Positions 41,283 through 50,371 of a stretch of 64,000 nucleotides of DNA are shown here, one piece after another. Made by a program: the position numbers and the translations under genes. The DNA is taken from positions 94,619 to 158,618 of the forward strand of contig NZ_WSTB01000011.1 of assembly GCF_009789235.1 (NCBI RefSeq). The letters are read 5' to 3'. Below the pieces are notes generated by a model. It saw nothing but the letters and a program-made list of their open reading frames with translations. It was not told where the DNA came from and searched no databases. Source of the stretch: Flavobacterium hydrocarbonoxydans. Lineage in GTDB: Bacteria > Bacteroidota > Bacteroidia > Flavobacteriales > Flavobacteriaceae. Numbering within the stretch: position 1 is the first letter of the stretch; every line of letters starts with the position of its first letter.

Positions 41283-42671
41283 TTATAGGTGAATTACTTC
41301 GCCGTAAGCATCAGCAACGGCTTCCATAACTGCCTCGCTCATGGTTGGGTGAGGGTGAATCGATTTTAGGATTTCGTGACCTGTAGTTTCCAGTTTACGC
41401 GCTACAACTGCCTCAGCAATCATATCGGTAACTCCGGCACCAATCATGTGGCATCCTAACCATTCGCCGTATTTTGCGTCGAAGATTACTTTTACAAATC
41501 CGTCAGCAGCACCGGCAGCTTTTGCTTTTCCTGAAGCTGAGAATGGGAATTTACCAATTTTAAGATCGTATCCTTTTTCTTTTGCCTGTTTCTCTGTCAA
41601 ACCTACAGAAGCGATTTCTGGTGTTGCATACGTACAACCAGGAACGTTTCCGTAATCGATAGGATCTACGTGTAAACCAGCGATTTTCTCCACACAGTTG
41701 ATTCCTTCAGCCGAGGCTACGTGAGCCAAAGCTTGCCCTGGAGTAACGTCTCCAATTGCGTAGTAACCTGGAATATTAGTTGCGTTGTAAGCGTTTACCA
41801 GAATTTTGTCACGGTCAACGGCAATACCTACTTCTTCTAAACCAATATTTTCGATGTTTGTTTTGATTCCAACTGCCGAAAGAACGATGTCAGCTTCCAG
41901 AATTTCTTCTCCTTTGGCTGTTTTTACAGTTGCTTTTACACCAGTTCCAGAAGTATCAATTTTCTCAACAGAAGCGTTGGTCATGATTTTTACGCCCGCT
42001 TTTTTCATCGAACGCTCCATTTGTTTCGAAATGTCTTCGTCTTCTACAGGAACGATGTTTGGCATAAATTCTACAATAGTAACTTCTGTTCCCATTGAGT
42101 TATAAAAGTGCGCAAACTCAACTCCAATGGCTCCAGAACCTACAATAATCATCGATTTTGGTTGTGTTGGCAATGTCATTGCCTGACGATACCCAATTAC
42201 TTTTTCGCCATCTTGTGGTAAGTTTGGCAACTCACGAGAGCGTGCTCCTGTAGCAATGATAATGTGGTCTGCGCTATATTCGGTAACTTTATTGTCTTTG
42301 TCTGTAACGTCCAGCTTTTTACCTGGTTTTAGTTTTCCAAAACCTTCGATAACGTCAATTTTGTTTTTTTTCATCAGGAACTGAACACCTTTGCTCATTC
42401 CGTCTGCAACTCCACGGCTGCGTTGTACTACTGCCGAGAAATCTTTATCAAATTCAGAAACTGTCAATCCGTAATCTGAAGCGTGTTTTAAATAATCAAA
42501 AACCTGAGCTGATTTTAGTAAAGCTTTTGTTGGGATACATCCCCAGTTTAAACATACACCACCTAGGTTTTCTTTTTCAACTACAGCTACTTTAAAGCCT
42601 AATTGTGAAGCTCTAATAGCTGTTACATATCCGCCAGGACCACTTCCTAAAACAATAACGTCGTATTTCAT
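41283..42671 (-). CDS. lpdA: Dihydrolipoyl dehydrogenase
   Basis: 462 residues, normal length. FAD-binding VLGSGPGGYVTAIRA at the N-terminus, the redox-active pair Cys40/Cys45 in GGVCLNWGCIPTK, the NAD-binding IVGSGAIGVEFAH near 175-187, and the C-terminal HPHPTMSE with the catalytic His. It reoxidises the lipoyl groups of the E2 subunits of pyruvate and 2-oxoglutarate dehydrogenase complexes. The E1/E2 genes are not in the window, which is usual in this group. Cytosolic. Confidence 0.97.
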   Translation of the reverse strand: MKYDVIVLGSGPGGYVTAIRASQLGFKVAVVEKENLGGVCLNWGCIPTKALLKSAQVFDYLKHASDYGLTVSEFDKDFSAVVQRSRGVADGMSKGVQFLMKKNKIDVIEGFGKLKPGKKLDVTDKDNKVTEYSADHIIIATGARSRELPNLPQDGEKVIGYRQAMTLPTQPKSMIIVGSGAIGVEFAHFYNSMGTEVTIVEFMPNIVPVEDEDISKQMERSMKKAGVKIMTNASVEKIDTSGTGVKATVKTAKGEEILEADIVLSAVGIKTNIENIGLEEVGIAVDRDKILVNAYNATNIPGYYAIGDVTPGQALAHVASAEGINCVEKIAGLHVDPIDYGNVPGCTYATPEIASVGLTEKQAKEKGYDLKIGKFPFSASGKAKAAGAADGFVKVIFDAKYGEWLGCHMIGAGVTDMIAEAVVARKLETTGHEILKSIHPHPTMSEAVMEAVADAYGEVIHL

Positions 42672-42842
42672 TTTTTGCTTATTTATTTGTTATTTGTAAA
42701 AAATGCAGTCGGCAAAAGCCTCGTGTCATTTTAAAGTTTTTTAGTATTTAATACCGAAAATGAGGATTATTTTTCCGAAACTCATTCTCGATTTTTTGTT
42801 TTTTTATTTGTGCTTGCGAATTTAAGGATTTATTTTAAAAAA

Positions 42843-43004
42843 ATAGTAAGATGTTTGATGTAAAAAGTGAGATGTTTGGATGTGAGATGTGAAATGTGAA
42901 AAGTTAGATGTGAAATGTTAGATGTTAGATGTAATATGTGAAAAGTGAAATATGAAATGTTACTTTTTATTCGTACACTTCACATCTCACTTTTCACATA
43001 TTAC
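42843..43004. repeat. Inverted short-word repeat element (GATGTGAAAT words)
   Basis: Starting near 42843, about ten degenerate copies of (TTA)GATGTGAAA run up to 42959; the last part, 42931-42959 (beginning GTAATATGTGAAAAGTGA), is the inverse of 42976-43004, forming a stem of about 28 bp with few mismatches. It fills the spacer between the NUMOD4 gene and lpdA. The rest of 42672-43016 has no gene; it contains the 14-mer shared with 10912-10925. Confidence 0.8.
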
Positions 43005-43016
43005 TTCTTACTATAT

Positions 43017-43607
43017 TTACACTTTCACATGTCCCCAGTTTTCACCGCTGGCAATACGTCTGATTTGCATTTCGCTTACGCCAAATTGTTTGGCTATCAT
43101 TTTAAGACGTGTTTTTTGGTCCGGTCTCGCCAATATTTTCTTGATTAACATCACTTTTGTAGTGGTCAGTTTTCGGCCATCGGCTTTTAGGTTATGCTCG
43201 ATCAGATTCTTTTTGGCCTGAATAACACGTGGACTTTTGCGGCTGTGCGCCATCATTTCGGCTTTGGTAGCCCAACGCAAATTGCTGACGTCGTCGTTAT
43301 TTCGAACATAATCAAGATGCAGCACATAGGTTTGCTCTTCTGATTGTTTCGGAAGAAAATATTGCGCTACTAATTTGTATAAAAACAGGTATTTGTTGAC
43401 AATGGTATCGTCTTTTTTTACTTTGAAACGAAAGGTAGGATACCCATCGCTTAAACCTCCTTTAAGGATTCTTCCGTTTTCAATTTCATCAGTAAAACTT
43501 ACTAACCGCCCTTTGTTTGATATTGCGTATCTAAGTTGCAATGAGGCGTTTACTTCTATTTCTTTAAACTCTTCGTTAGGATAAATTCTGAATTGTGGCA
43601 TTTTCAT
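43017..43607 (-). CDS. NUMOD4/HNH-like DNA-binding protein
   Basis: 196 residues. YAISNKGRLVSF near 28-39 is the NUMOD4 motif, and YVLHLDYVRNNDDVSNLRWA near 95-114 resembles the HNH segment of homing-type endonucleases (HxDxxxxNN...NLRW), although the first His of the HNH triad is not clear. The C-terminus (145-195) is a helix-turn-helix-like region, LKMIAKQFGVSEMQIRRIAS. It probably binds DNA; nuclease activity is uncertain. Such a protein is common and fixed in Flavobacterium genomes, so it need not be mobile. Confidence 0.72.
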   Translation of the reverse strand: MKMPQFRIYPNEEFKEIEVNASLQLRYAISNKGRLVSFTDEIENGRILKGGLSDGYPTFRFKVKKDDTIVNKYLFLYKLVAQYFLPKQSEEQTYVLHLDYVRNNDDVSNLRWATKAEMMAHSRKSPRVIQAKKNLIEHNLKADGRKLTTTKVMLIKKILARPDQKTRLKMIAKQFGVSEMQIRRIASGENWGHVKV

Positions 43608-43742
43608 TTACATTTGAATTTCTTAATCTCAAAGATAAATGATAAAAAAAAGAATACTGTTAAAGGACTGGTAACGAACTCTAATTTTATGATTTTTATA
43701 ACGCTCTTTTAACGTTTAAAAGTGTTTTTGTCAGCCAAAACA

Positions 43743-45497
43743 TTAATTTGCAACCGAAAATTGCGAATCATATAGGTTTTTGTAAAACCCTTCCTGTTTG
43801 TTTATGAGTTCCTGATGCGTACCTTCTTCGACAATCAGACCTTTATCCATGACCACAATTTTATCGGCATTAACGATTGTTGCCAAACGATGCGCAATAA
43901 TAATCGAAGTTCTGCCTTTGGTAATGGTTTCCGTCGCACGCTGAATCAGTTCTTCAGAATAGGTGTCGATTGACGAAGTTGCTTCATCCAAAATCAAAAT
44001 GCTAGGATTACTAACATACGAACGTAAAAAAGCAATCAATTGTCTCTGTCCTGACGACAGCATTACCCCGCGTTCTTTTACATCAAAATCATAATTGTCA
44101 GGCAAACTCATGATAAAATCGTGCACGCCTATTTTTTTGGCAGCAGCCAAAACCTGTTCTCGGCTAATCTCCGGATTGTTAAGGGTAATATTGTTATAAA
44201 TCGTATCGGCAAACAAAAACACATCCTGCAAAACCACCGCAATTTGTTTTCGCAGCGAAGCCAAAGTGTAATTTTCGATATTATGTCCGTCAATAAAAAT
44301 CGTTCCGCTATTGATTTCGTAAAAACGATTCAGCAAGTTGATAATAGTAGATTTTCCAGCTCCTGTAGAACCTACAATCGCAATGGTTTGCCCCGAAGCA
44401 ACCGATAAATCAATGCCTTTTATCACTTCTTCCTCCGGAATATAACTAAAACGAACGTCCTTAAATTCGATACTTCCATCAAAAACGGGCGCTTCCAAAG
44501 TTCCTGTATCCTGTATGTGATCCTGAGTATCAATAATATCAAAAACACGATTGGCAGCAATCATTCCTAATTGCATCTCGTTGAATTTATCCGCAATCTG
44601 ACGCAACGGATTGAATAACATTCCGATGAACATTGTATAGGAGAATAAATCTCCAAAAGTCGTAAAATGATCGCCATTTAAAATCTTAAACCCGCCATAA
44701 ACGACTACCAATCCTAAGGTTATCGATGAAATAATATCGGCAATCGGAAAGAAAATCGAGTTGTACAAAATCGTTTTTATCCAGGCAACACGGTGTTTGT
44801 CATTGATTTTTCTGAAATTTTCGGCTTCAATTTTCTCACGGTTAAAAAGCTGTACGATTTTCATTCCCGTAACACGTTCCTGCACAAAGGAGTTCATATT
44901 CGCAATTTGCGTACGAACTTCCTCAAAAGCCACCTGCATTTTTCGCTGAAAAACACGGGTTACAAAAACCAAAATTGGCATTGCCACCACCACTATCCAG
45001 GTGAGTTTCCAATTCATGTAAAACATAAAAATCAGCACCACCAGCATTTTCATCAAATCGCTGATAATCATAAACAAACCCTGGCTAAAAATACGCGCAA
45101 TCGACTCAATATCAGATACCGAACGCGTTACTAATTGCCCCACCGGAACCAGGTCAAAATACTTCATTCGAAAACTCAAAATGTGCTTAAAAAGTTTTGT
45201 ACGAATATCTTTTACAATATCCTGCCCGAGCCAATTCGCCCAATAAACGAAGTAAAACTGAGAGAAAACCTCACATATAAGCACAATTCCCATCAAAACA
45301 ATATACATCAGCAAACCTTCTTTGTCATGGGTTTTGATGTAGCCATCCACAGTTTGTTTCAGTAAATAGGGGCGAAGTGCCGCAAAAATCGACAAGGAAA
45401 CCGCAAAAACTATCACGCCATAATAACGTGCTTTATAAGGCTTGGTGTATTTTAGTATTCGTTTGAATAATCGGGTATCAAATGCTTTTGCTTTCAT
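43743..45497 (-). CDS. ABC transporter, exporter type (fused TM and ATPase)
   Basis: 584 residues, half-size exporter. Six transmembrane helices within residues 20-320, then the nucleotide-binding domain with Walker A GSTGAGKST (376-384), signature LSSGQRQLIAFLR, Walker B ILILDEATSSID and H-loop IIIAHRL. It is of the multidrug/lipid exporter (MsbA/MdlB-like) class; the cargo cannot be assigned. It acts as a homo- or heterodimer in the inner membrane. Confidence 0.94.
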   Translation of the reverse strand: MKAKAFDTRLFKRILKYTKPYKARYYGVIVFAVSLSIFAALRPYLLKQTVDGYIKTHDKEGLLMYIVLMGIVLICEVFSQFYFVYWANWLGQDIVKDIRTKLFKHILSFRMKYFDLVPVGQLVTRSVSDIESIARIFSQGLFMIISDLMKMLVVLIFMFYMNWKLTWIVVVAMPILVFVTRVFQRKMQVAFEEVRTQIANMNSFVQERVTGMKIVQLFNREKIEAENFRKINDKHRVAWIKTILYNSIFFPIADIISSITLGLVVVYGGFKILNGDHFTTFGDLFSYTMFIGMLFNPLRQIADKFNEMQLGMIAANRVFDIIDTQDHIQDTGTLEAPVFDGSIEFKDVRFSYIPEEEVIKGIDLSVASGQTIAIVGSTGAGKSTIINLLNRFYEINSGTIFIDGHNIENYTLASLRKQIAVVLQDVFLFADTIYNNITLNNPEISREQVLAAAKKIGVHDFIMSLPDNYDFDVKERGVMLSSGQRQLIAFLRSYVSNPSILILDEATSSIDTYSEELIQRATETITKGRTSIIIAHRLATIVNADKIVVMDKGLIVEEGTHQELINKQEGFYKNLYDSQFSVAN

Positions 45498-45507
45498 TTA
45501 TTTATTT

Positions 45508-45642
45508 TAGTCCTTAGCCGTTAGTCTTTAGTCCTTAGTCCTTAGTTCTTAGTCCTTAGTTCTTAGTCCTTAGTTCTTAGTCCTTAGAACCTAGTTCTTA
45601 TTTTTTATTTGTGAAATAGATTTACTAAGAACTAGGTACTAA
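45508..45642. repeat. Inverted short-word repeat element (TTAGTCC words)
   Basis: About ten direct copies of TTAGTCC/TTAGTTC run from 45508 to 45600. The last copies (45583-45600, TTAGAACCTAGTTCTTA) are mirrored by 45622-45642 across a T-rich loop, forming a hairpin. The right arm reaches the last bases of truA. Confidence 0.8.
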
Positions 45643-46379
45643 TCATCTAAATAGGGATATTCAATTTTAGTTAAGTATAATCCGTGTGCCGGAACCGAAA
45701 ATCCTGCTTTTTCCCTGCTTTTACTGGCAATAATGTTTTCGAAATCGGCTAGCGAAATTTTATGTAAACCAATATTAATCAAAGTTCCCACAATCGAACG
45801 CACCATATTTCTCAAAAACCGATTGGCCGAAATCGTGAAAATTAATTTGTTCTTTTCCTTCTTCCAATACGCCTCAAAAATCGTGCAGTCAAAAGTATTT
45901 ACATCCGTATTCACTTTCGAAAAACATTGAAAATCGGTATGATTCAGTAATATTCCAGCCGCCTCATTCATCAAATCTACATCTAATTTTTGATTAAAGT
46001 ACCAACTCAATTCTTCCGAAAACGGATTTTTAACCGTATTGATATGGTATTCGTAGGTTCTTTTTGTAGCATCAAATCGGCAATGTGCGTCATCATGAAC
46101 CAGAAAAATAGCAAATACGGCAATGTCTTTGGGTAAATACGAATTGAGTTTGTGAATGAAATTTGGAATATCAATTTCTTTTTCAAAATCAAAATGCGCG
46201 TACATTTCCTCTGCATGAACGCCAGTATCAGTTCGTCCGGCTCCCATTGTATTGATAGTAGTATTCAGCAAAACCGAAAGTCCTTTGTTTAAAGTTTCCT
46301 GTACAGAAGCGGCATTAGGCTGAAATTGCCAGCCGTGATAATGGGTTCCGTTATATGCAAATCGAATAAAATATCTCAA
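45639..46379 (-). CDS. truA: tRNA pseudouridine(38-40) synthase
   Basis: 246 residues. The catalytic Asp51 is in GAGRTDTGVHA; the N-terminal FAYNGTHYHGWQFQPNAASV and the FLRNMVRSIVGTLINIG near 185-201 are TruA signatures. It converts uridines 38-40 in the tRNA anticodon arm to pseudouridine. Cytosolic homodimer. The region upstream of its start is an inverted repeat element with REP palindromes inside. Confidence 0.96.
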   Translation of the reverse strand: MRYFIRFAYNGTHYHGWQFQPNAASVQETLNKGLSVLLNTTINTMGAGRTDTGVHAEEMYAHFDFEKEIDIPNFIHKLNSYLPKDIAVFAIFLVHDDAHCRFDATKRTYEYHINTVKNPFSEELSWYFNQKLDVDLMNEAAGILLNHTDFQCFSKVNTDVNTFDCTIFEAYWKKEKNKLIFTISANRFLRNMVRSIVGTLINIGLHKISLADFENIIASKSREKAGFSVPAHGLYLTKIEYPYLDD

Positions 46380-46482
46380 GGTAAAGTTTCAAAGGTTCAG
46401 AGTGGCAAAGGTACAAAGGTTTTTTTTAAAAGTTGTTAAGGTTCTGAGGTACTAAGGTTCTAAGTTTTTTACATTTTATATT

Positions 46483-46507
46483 GTAGAGACGCACAGCAGT
46501 GCGTCTA
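46483..46507. repeat. REP-like palindrome inside the 46392 element
   Basis: GTAGAGACGCACAGCAGTGC followed by GTCTA, nearly the same as 31734-31759. Confidence 0.85.
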
Positions 46508-46567
46508 ACACGAAGTTGAAAAACCGATTGGGTTTTTTGTTCAAAAACGAGCCAGAACCATGCAAAA

Positions 46568-46590
46568 GCCGCACTGCGGTGCGTCTCTAC
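46568..46590. repeat. REP-like palindrome, opposite orientation
   Basis: GCCGCACTGCGGTGCGTCTC followed by TAC, an inverted and shortened copy of the REP, 60 bases from its partner. Confidence 0.8.
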
Positions 46591-46642
46591 GGAAAAACCT
46601 TTGTACCTTTGAACCTTTGCCACTCTGAACCTTAAAAAAAGA

Positions 46643-47140
46643 ATGAAAAAAATCCTTCTCCTTTCCGATACTCACAGTCATATTGACGATACTATTTTAA
46701 AATATGTACATCAGGCCGATGAGGTTTGGCATGCCGGAGATATTGGCGATTTGAGTGTTACGGATACCATTAAAAAACTAAAACCACTACGTTGTGTGTA
46801 CGGAAATATAGACAACACAGAAGCCCGATTAGAATTTCCGCTTCATAATCGTTTTTTATGCGAAAATGTTTCGGTTTGGATTACGCATATTGGCGGTTAT
46901 CCCGGTAAATACAATCCTGCGATTAGAGAAGAAATGCTTTTGAATCCCCCAAAGTTATTCATTTGTGGACATTCGCACATTTTAAAAGTAATGTTTGATA
47001 AAAAGCATAATTTGTTACACATGAATCCTGGTGCTGCCGGAAAAAGTGGTTTTCATCAGGTACGAACGATGTTACGATTTGTAATTGAGGATGATAAAAT
47101 AAAAGATTTGGAGATTATCGAAATAGACAAACGCGTTTAA
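46643..47140 (+). CDS. YfcE/MJ0936-type metallophosphoesterase
   Basis: 165 residues. Metal-binding motifs in order: LLSDTHSHIDD (Asp8/His10), VWHAGDIGD (Asp), VYGNID (Asn), and ICGHSHILKV (His). It is a cytosolic phosphodiesterase of the family active on model phosphodiesters; the natural substrate is unknown. It ends 1 bp before the convergent TPR kinase gene. Confidence 0.92.
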   Translation: MKKILLLSDTHSHIDDTILKYVHQADEVWHAGDIGDLSVTDTIKKLKPLRCVYGNIDNTEARLEFPLHNRFLCENVSVWITHIGGYPGKYNPAIREEMLLNPPKLFICGHSHILKVMFDKKHNLLHMNPGAAGKSGFHQVRTMLRFVIEDDKIKDLEIIEIDKRV

Positions 47141-47141
47141 T

Positions 47142-48836
47142 TTATTTGTTTGGAAAAGGGATTTTTATCTTAGTGACAGTGCCTTCATCCGGTTTAGATT
47201 TGATGCTAAAGGTGCCTTTGAGTTTTTTAATTCGGGCACGTATTCTATTTAAGCCAAAACCTTCGGTAATATTAAATTTTGAAGTATCAAAGCCTTTTCC
47301 GTTATCCCGAATACTGATGTTCAGTTTTCCATCGGTTTCATTTAAAATAATAATGGCTTTATCTGCCTGACTGTGTTTGATAATGTTGTTAAATAATTCC
47401 GAAAGGATAAAATAAATCCGAATTTCAAATTTTTCGGTATATCTTTTTTTTATCGGAATGTTACTCGAAAATTCAAAGTGAATCAGTGAATTGGAGTTTT
47501 TTTCGCATAAATCCTCAATAGCATATAATAATCCAAAACGAACTAACAGTGTGGGTAAAAGTTCATGCGACAAATCCCTAACTTTATCGTGAGCCGTTTT
47601 TAAAATTTCTTTGGTTTTAATAATTTCCTCAGATTGGATTTCGTTATGTTTTAAAAACGCATTCAGATGTAAGCCAGCAGAGGATAACATCGCACTAATA
47701 TTGTCGTGCAAAAAAGTTGCAATTTTTTTTCGTTCAGATTCCTGCCCGTCAATACTGGCATTAATCATATTTAGCTGGATCTTTCTTTGGATGTCATTTA
47801 GTTTATTTTCCTGCTTCAGTTTGTTGTTCTGGTAGTAAAAGTAGAGTAAAATAAAAACAATGATAAAAATCAAAAGCATCAGGCTTACAACCCTTTTATT
47901 ACGGGATTGCTCCATTTCGAGCAATTGTTGTTTCATTTTATACTCAGTACCAATTTTATCAATTTGTCTTTTGTATTCATCTACATGCAGATTCATACCG
48001 GCTAAATTCACCGTTTTTTCTTTTTCTATTTGATTTAACTGATCAACAACATTGTTGTAAAGTCGTAATGTTTCATAAGCTTTTTTGTAGTTGTCTGTTT
48101 GGCAAAAAAACTGAATATATTCCTGATAGGCGAAACGTAAATCTAATTTTTCATCTTCTTTTATACCTAATTCTATGGCTTTTTTGAAATAGTCTTCTGC
48201 TTTTTCAAAGTCTTTATTATGCGTGTAGTACATGCCGTTTAAGGTATAAACGACTATGGTATTAGTTTTGTCTTTTTTTTCAGGTTTGTAGTATTGGTTT
48301 ACGTATGATAAATAGGGAAAACCTTGGTCATATTCTCCACTTGCAAAATAGGCCCAGATAATATTAATCTTGGTTAATGCAATTTCATGCGTGTCTTTCT
48401 TATCTATATAGGAAATAGATTTTAAATAGTGCGATATCCCTTTTTTATAGGCTCCTTTATTGAAATAATAAAGATTACCCAGATTGTTATGGATAGAATT
48501 TTTAATGTCATTACGATTCGTTTTTTGAGCAAACGACAAAGCTTTTTCAAAAAAAAGAAGTGCATTGTCAATGTCATTCATTTCAAAAAAAACACTTGCA
48601 ATATTGTTATAAGCTTTTGCAGTGTAATAATCATCTTTATTAGCAATAGCATTATTGAGAAGTATTCTCGATTTTACAAGAGATTTTTCATATAATCCTT
48701 TATTGCCATCGATGATTGCTTCTTCGGCTTGTTTGGCAAGTTCCTCTTTTGTCATTTTTTTTTGCTGACAAAAGACATTGCTTCCCTGTAATTGAATGAT
48801 AAAAAAAAGAAGAAACAGTGTTTTCGAAATAGACAT
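47142..48836 (-). CDS. TPR-containing sensor histidine kinase (HisKA_3 type)
   Basis: 564 residues. Signal peptide (MSISKTLFLLFFIIQL region), TPR repeats from about 40 to 290 (for example AKAYNNIASVFFEMNDIDNA and IHNNLGNLYYFNKGAYKKGI), one membrane helix near 318-338 (VVSLMLLIFIIVFILLYFYY), then the HisKA_3 box with the His in KKIATFLHDNISAM, and HATPase_c with IRDNGKGFDTS and GFGLNRIRARI. The TPR part faces the periplasm. It should phosphorylate the NarL-type regulator encoded 109 bp upstream on the same strand. Confidence 0.9.
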   Translation of the reverse strand: MSISKTLFLLFFIIQLQGSNVFCQQKKMTKEELAKQAEEAIIDGNKGLYEKSLVKSRILLNNAIANKDDYYTAKAYNNIASVFFEMNDIDNALLFFEKALSFAQKTNRNDIKNSIHNNLGNLYYFNKGAYKKGISHYLKSISYIDKKDTHEIALTKINIIWAYFASGEYDQGFPYLSYVNQYYKPEKKDKTNTIVVYTLNGMYYTHNKDFEKAEDYFKKAIELGIKEDEKLDLRFAYQEYIQFFCQTDNYKKAYETLRLYNNVVDQLNQIEKEKTVNLAGMNLHVDEYKRQIDKIGTEYKMKQQLLEMEQSRNKRVVSLMLLIFIIVFILLYFYYQNNKLKQENKLNDIQRKIQLNMINASIDGQESERKKIATFLHDNISAMLSSAGLHLNAFLKHNEIQSEEIIKTKEILKTAHDKVRDLSHELLPTLLVRFGLLYAIEDLCEKNSNSLIHFEFSSNIPIKKRYTEKFEIRIYFILSELFNNIIKHSQADKAIIILNETDGKLNISIRDNGKGFDTSKFNITEGFGLNRIRARIKKLKGTFSIKSKPDEGTVTKIKIPFPNK

Positions 48837-48945
48837 AAAAAAAGAGTATTAAAAATAGAAGAGACTTTTTTAGATCATAAAGTGTAATGGCTGTTGGTTA
48901 AGTTTTGTGTTTAAGAATTGGGTTATTTCTTTTAAAAGCAATGAT

Positions 48946-49617
48946 TTATTTTATTAAATTATGTTTGAGTGCATATTTTACCAAACCAATGGTGTTTTTA
49001 GTGTTTAATTTTTTCATGATATTTTTCCGATGTGTTTCGACTGTATTCATAGAAATAAAAAGCATTTCACTAATTTCTTTACCACTGTATTCAAGTGCAA
49101 TTAAAGTTATAATTTCAATCTCTCTGGGACTCAAAAGCAAAAGTTCTTTAGGTTTGCGTTTAATTCTTGGTTTTACCAATTTAGGATTGTTTTGAGTAAA
49201 GGTGCTGAAAATTTTTTCCCTCACAGAATCGTCAAAATATTCTTCTCCACGACTTACAGCTTCAATTGCTTCGATGATATTTTCGCCGGCACATTTTTTT
49301 GTCAGGTATCCACTGGCACCAAGTATCATCACTTCTTTTATGATTTTCAGATCATCATAACTTGATAAAAGAATTACGCTGCAGGGAAAACCTTTGGTAT
49401 GAAATTCCTTCAGGACTTCAATACCATCTTTTTTGGGCATACTAATATCCAGAATCAATATACTGGCATTGTTTTCTATGACATCTTCGTAAATATTCTG
49501 ACCATTTAAAGAAGTTCCTACCACATAAAAATTAGGTACGGTCTCTAATAGATTGGTCAGACCATCTATAAGGACCTGATGATCATCAGCCAAATGTATG
49601 CGTATGAGTTGTGTCAT
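48946..49617 (-). CDS. NarL/FixJ-family response regulator
   Basis: 223 residues from the ATG at 49617 (an ATG nine codons upstream at 49644 is also possible). Receiver with DDH (11-13), phospho-acceptor Asp57 in LILDISMPKKDG; LuxR-type DNA-binding domain with LSPREIEIITLIALEYSGKE and ISMNTVETHRKNIMKKL. It is paired with the TPR histidine kinase gene downstream. Target genes are not visible. Confidence 0.93.
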   Translation of the reverse strand: MTQLIRIHLADDHQVLIDGLTNLLETVPNFYVVGTSLNGQNIYEDVIENNASILILDISMPKKDGIEVLKEFHTKGFPCSVILLSSYDDLKIIKEVMILGASGYLTKKCAGENIIEAIEAVSRGEEYFDDSVREKIFSTFTQNNPKLVKPRIKRKPKELLLLSPREIEIITLIALEYSGKEISEMLFISMNTVETHRKNIMKKLNTKNTIGLVKYALKHNLIK

Positions 49618-49720
49618 TTTTGTTTTGGAAAAGTCTTTTTTCAAAATTATGAAAAAAACATCTTACAAAATCATTTATCTGTTTTATTTTTTATGACAAC
49701 AAAGATGTTTTATACAAAAA

Positions 49721-49745
49721 AACCCGAATTAAAAAAATTCGGGTT
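49721..49745 (-). terminator. Rho-independent terminator
   Basis: AACCCGAATT (49721-49730) pairs perfectly with AATTCGGGTT (49736-49745) around a five-base A loop; on the minus strand seven T follow. It is 30 bp after the stop of the DUF4293 gene. Confidence 0.9.
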
Positions 49746-49775
49746 CTCTTCGCGCAATAAATTAAGTTTATAGGT

Positions 49776-50186
49776 TTATCTCAAACGATCAACAGATTTT
49801 ACAAGATCTTCATCCTTTTTGATGGCCTTATTAGCTAAAACTAATAATACGATAGCAACAATCGGTAGAAACATCCCAATACCTTTCTCAGAAACTTCCG
49901 TCTCTCCAGATAAATTTAGCGAACGATATACAAATAATCCTAATAAAATTAAATTTAATATGATATTCAGTCTGCCCATCACAAACTGATTTTGTCTCTT
50001 TTTATATGAAATAATGCTAATAATAGTAAGCATTGTACTTAATCCTAATAAAATAGTATAGAATTGGTCTTGCATAAAATAAAAGGCCTTACCCGTGTTT
50101 GATGTCCAAAGCGGAATAAAAAACAGTAAAACCCCTGTAACAACAAAGGTAAGAAGTAAATATATGGTCTGAATTCTTTGTATCAT
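49776..50186 (-). CDS. DUF4293 membrane protein
   Basis: 136 residues with four hydrophobic segments: MIQRIQTIYLLLTFVVTGVL at the start, then ILLGLSTMLTIISIISY, LNIILNLILLGLFVYRSL and GMFLPIVAIVLLVLANKAI. The opening MIQRIQTIYLLL and its place divergent from rho are typical of DUF4293 in Bacteroidota. Function unknown, inner membrane. Confidence 0.9.
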   Translation of the reverse strand: MIQRIQTIYLLLTFVVTGVLLFFIPLWTSNTGKAFYFMQDQFYTILLGLSTMLTIISIISYKKRQNQFVMGRLNIILNLILLGLFVYRSLNLSGETEVSEKGIGMFLPIVAIVLLVLANKAIKKDEDLVKSVDRLR

Positions 50187-50371
50187 CTTCTGAAAATTGT
50201 TTTACAAAAATATATTTTCTTTTTTATAAATACTATTGTATGATTAAATTTTATTCGTATTATTGCATCATAATACCGTAAGCACTTCATACTGCGGTCA
50301 ATTCAAAAATAATATCTACCTATTTTTTTTACAGTATTTCCTTTAAAAATAATTAAATTCATAGAACATTC

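Larger units (their letters stand above)
46392..46633. repeat. MITE-like element with inverted word arms and internal REPs
   Basis: Left arm 46392-46424 (AAGGTTCAGAGTGGCAAAGG and onward) and right arm 46593-46633 are inverted copies; the right arm has one additional TTCAAAGG word. Between them are two REP palindromes in opposite orientation (46483-46507, 46568-46590). It fills the whole spacer between the divergent truA and YfcE-like genes, so their promoters must lie in it. No frame of note. Confidence 0.8.

Noticed and set aside
43017..43607. Mobile homing endonuclease
   Set aside because: It is not in an intron or intein, the HNH triad is incomplete, and similar proteins look fixed in Flavobacterium.
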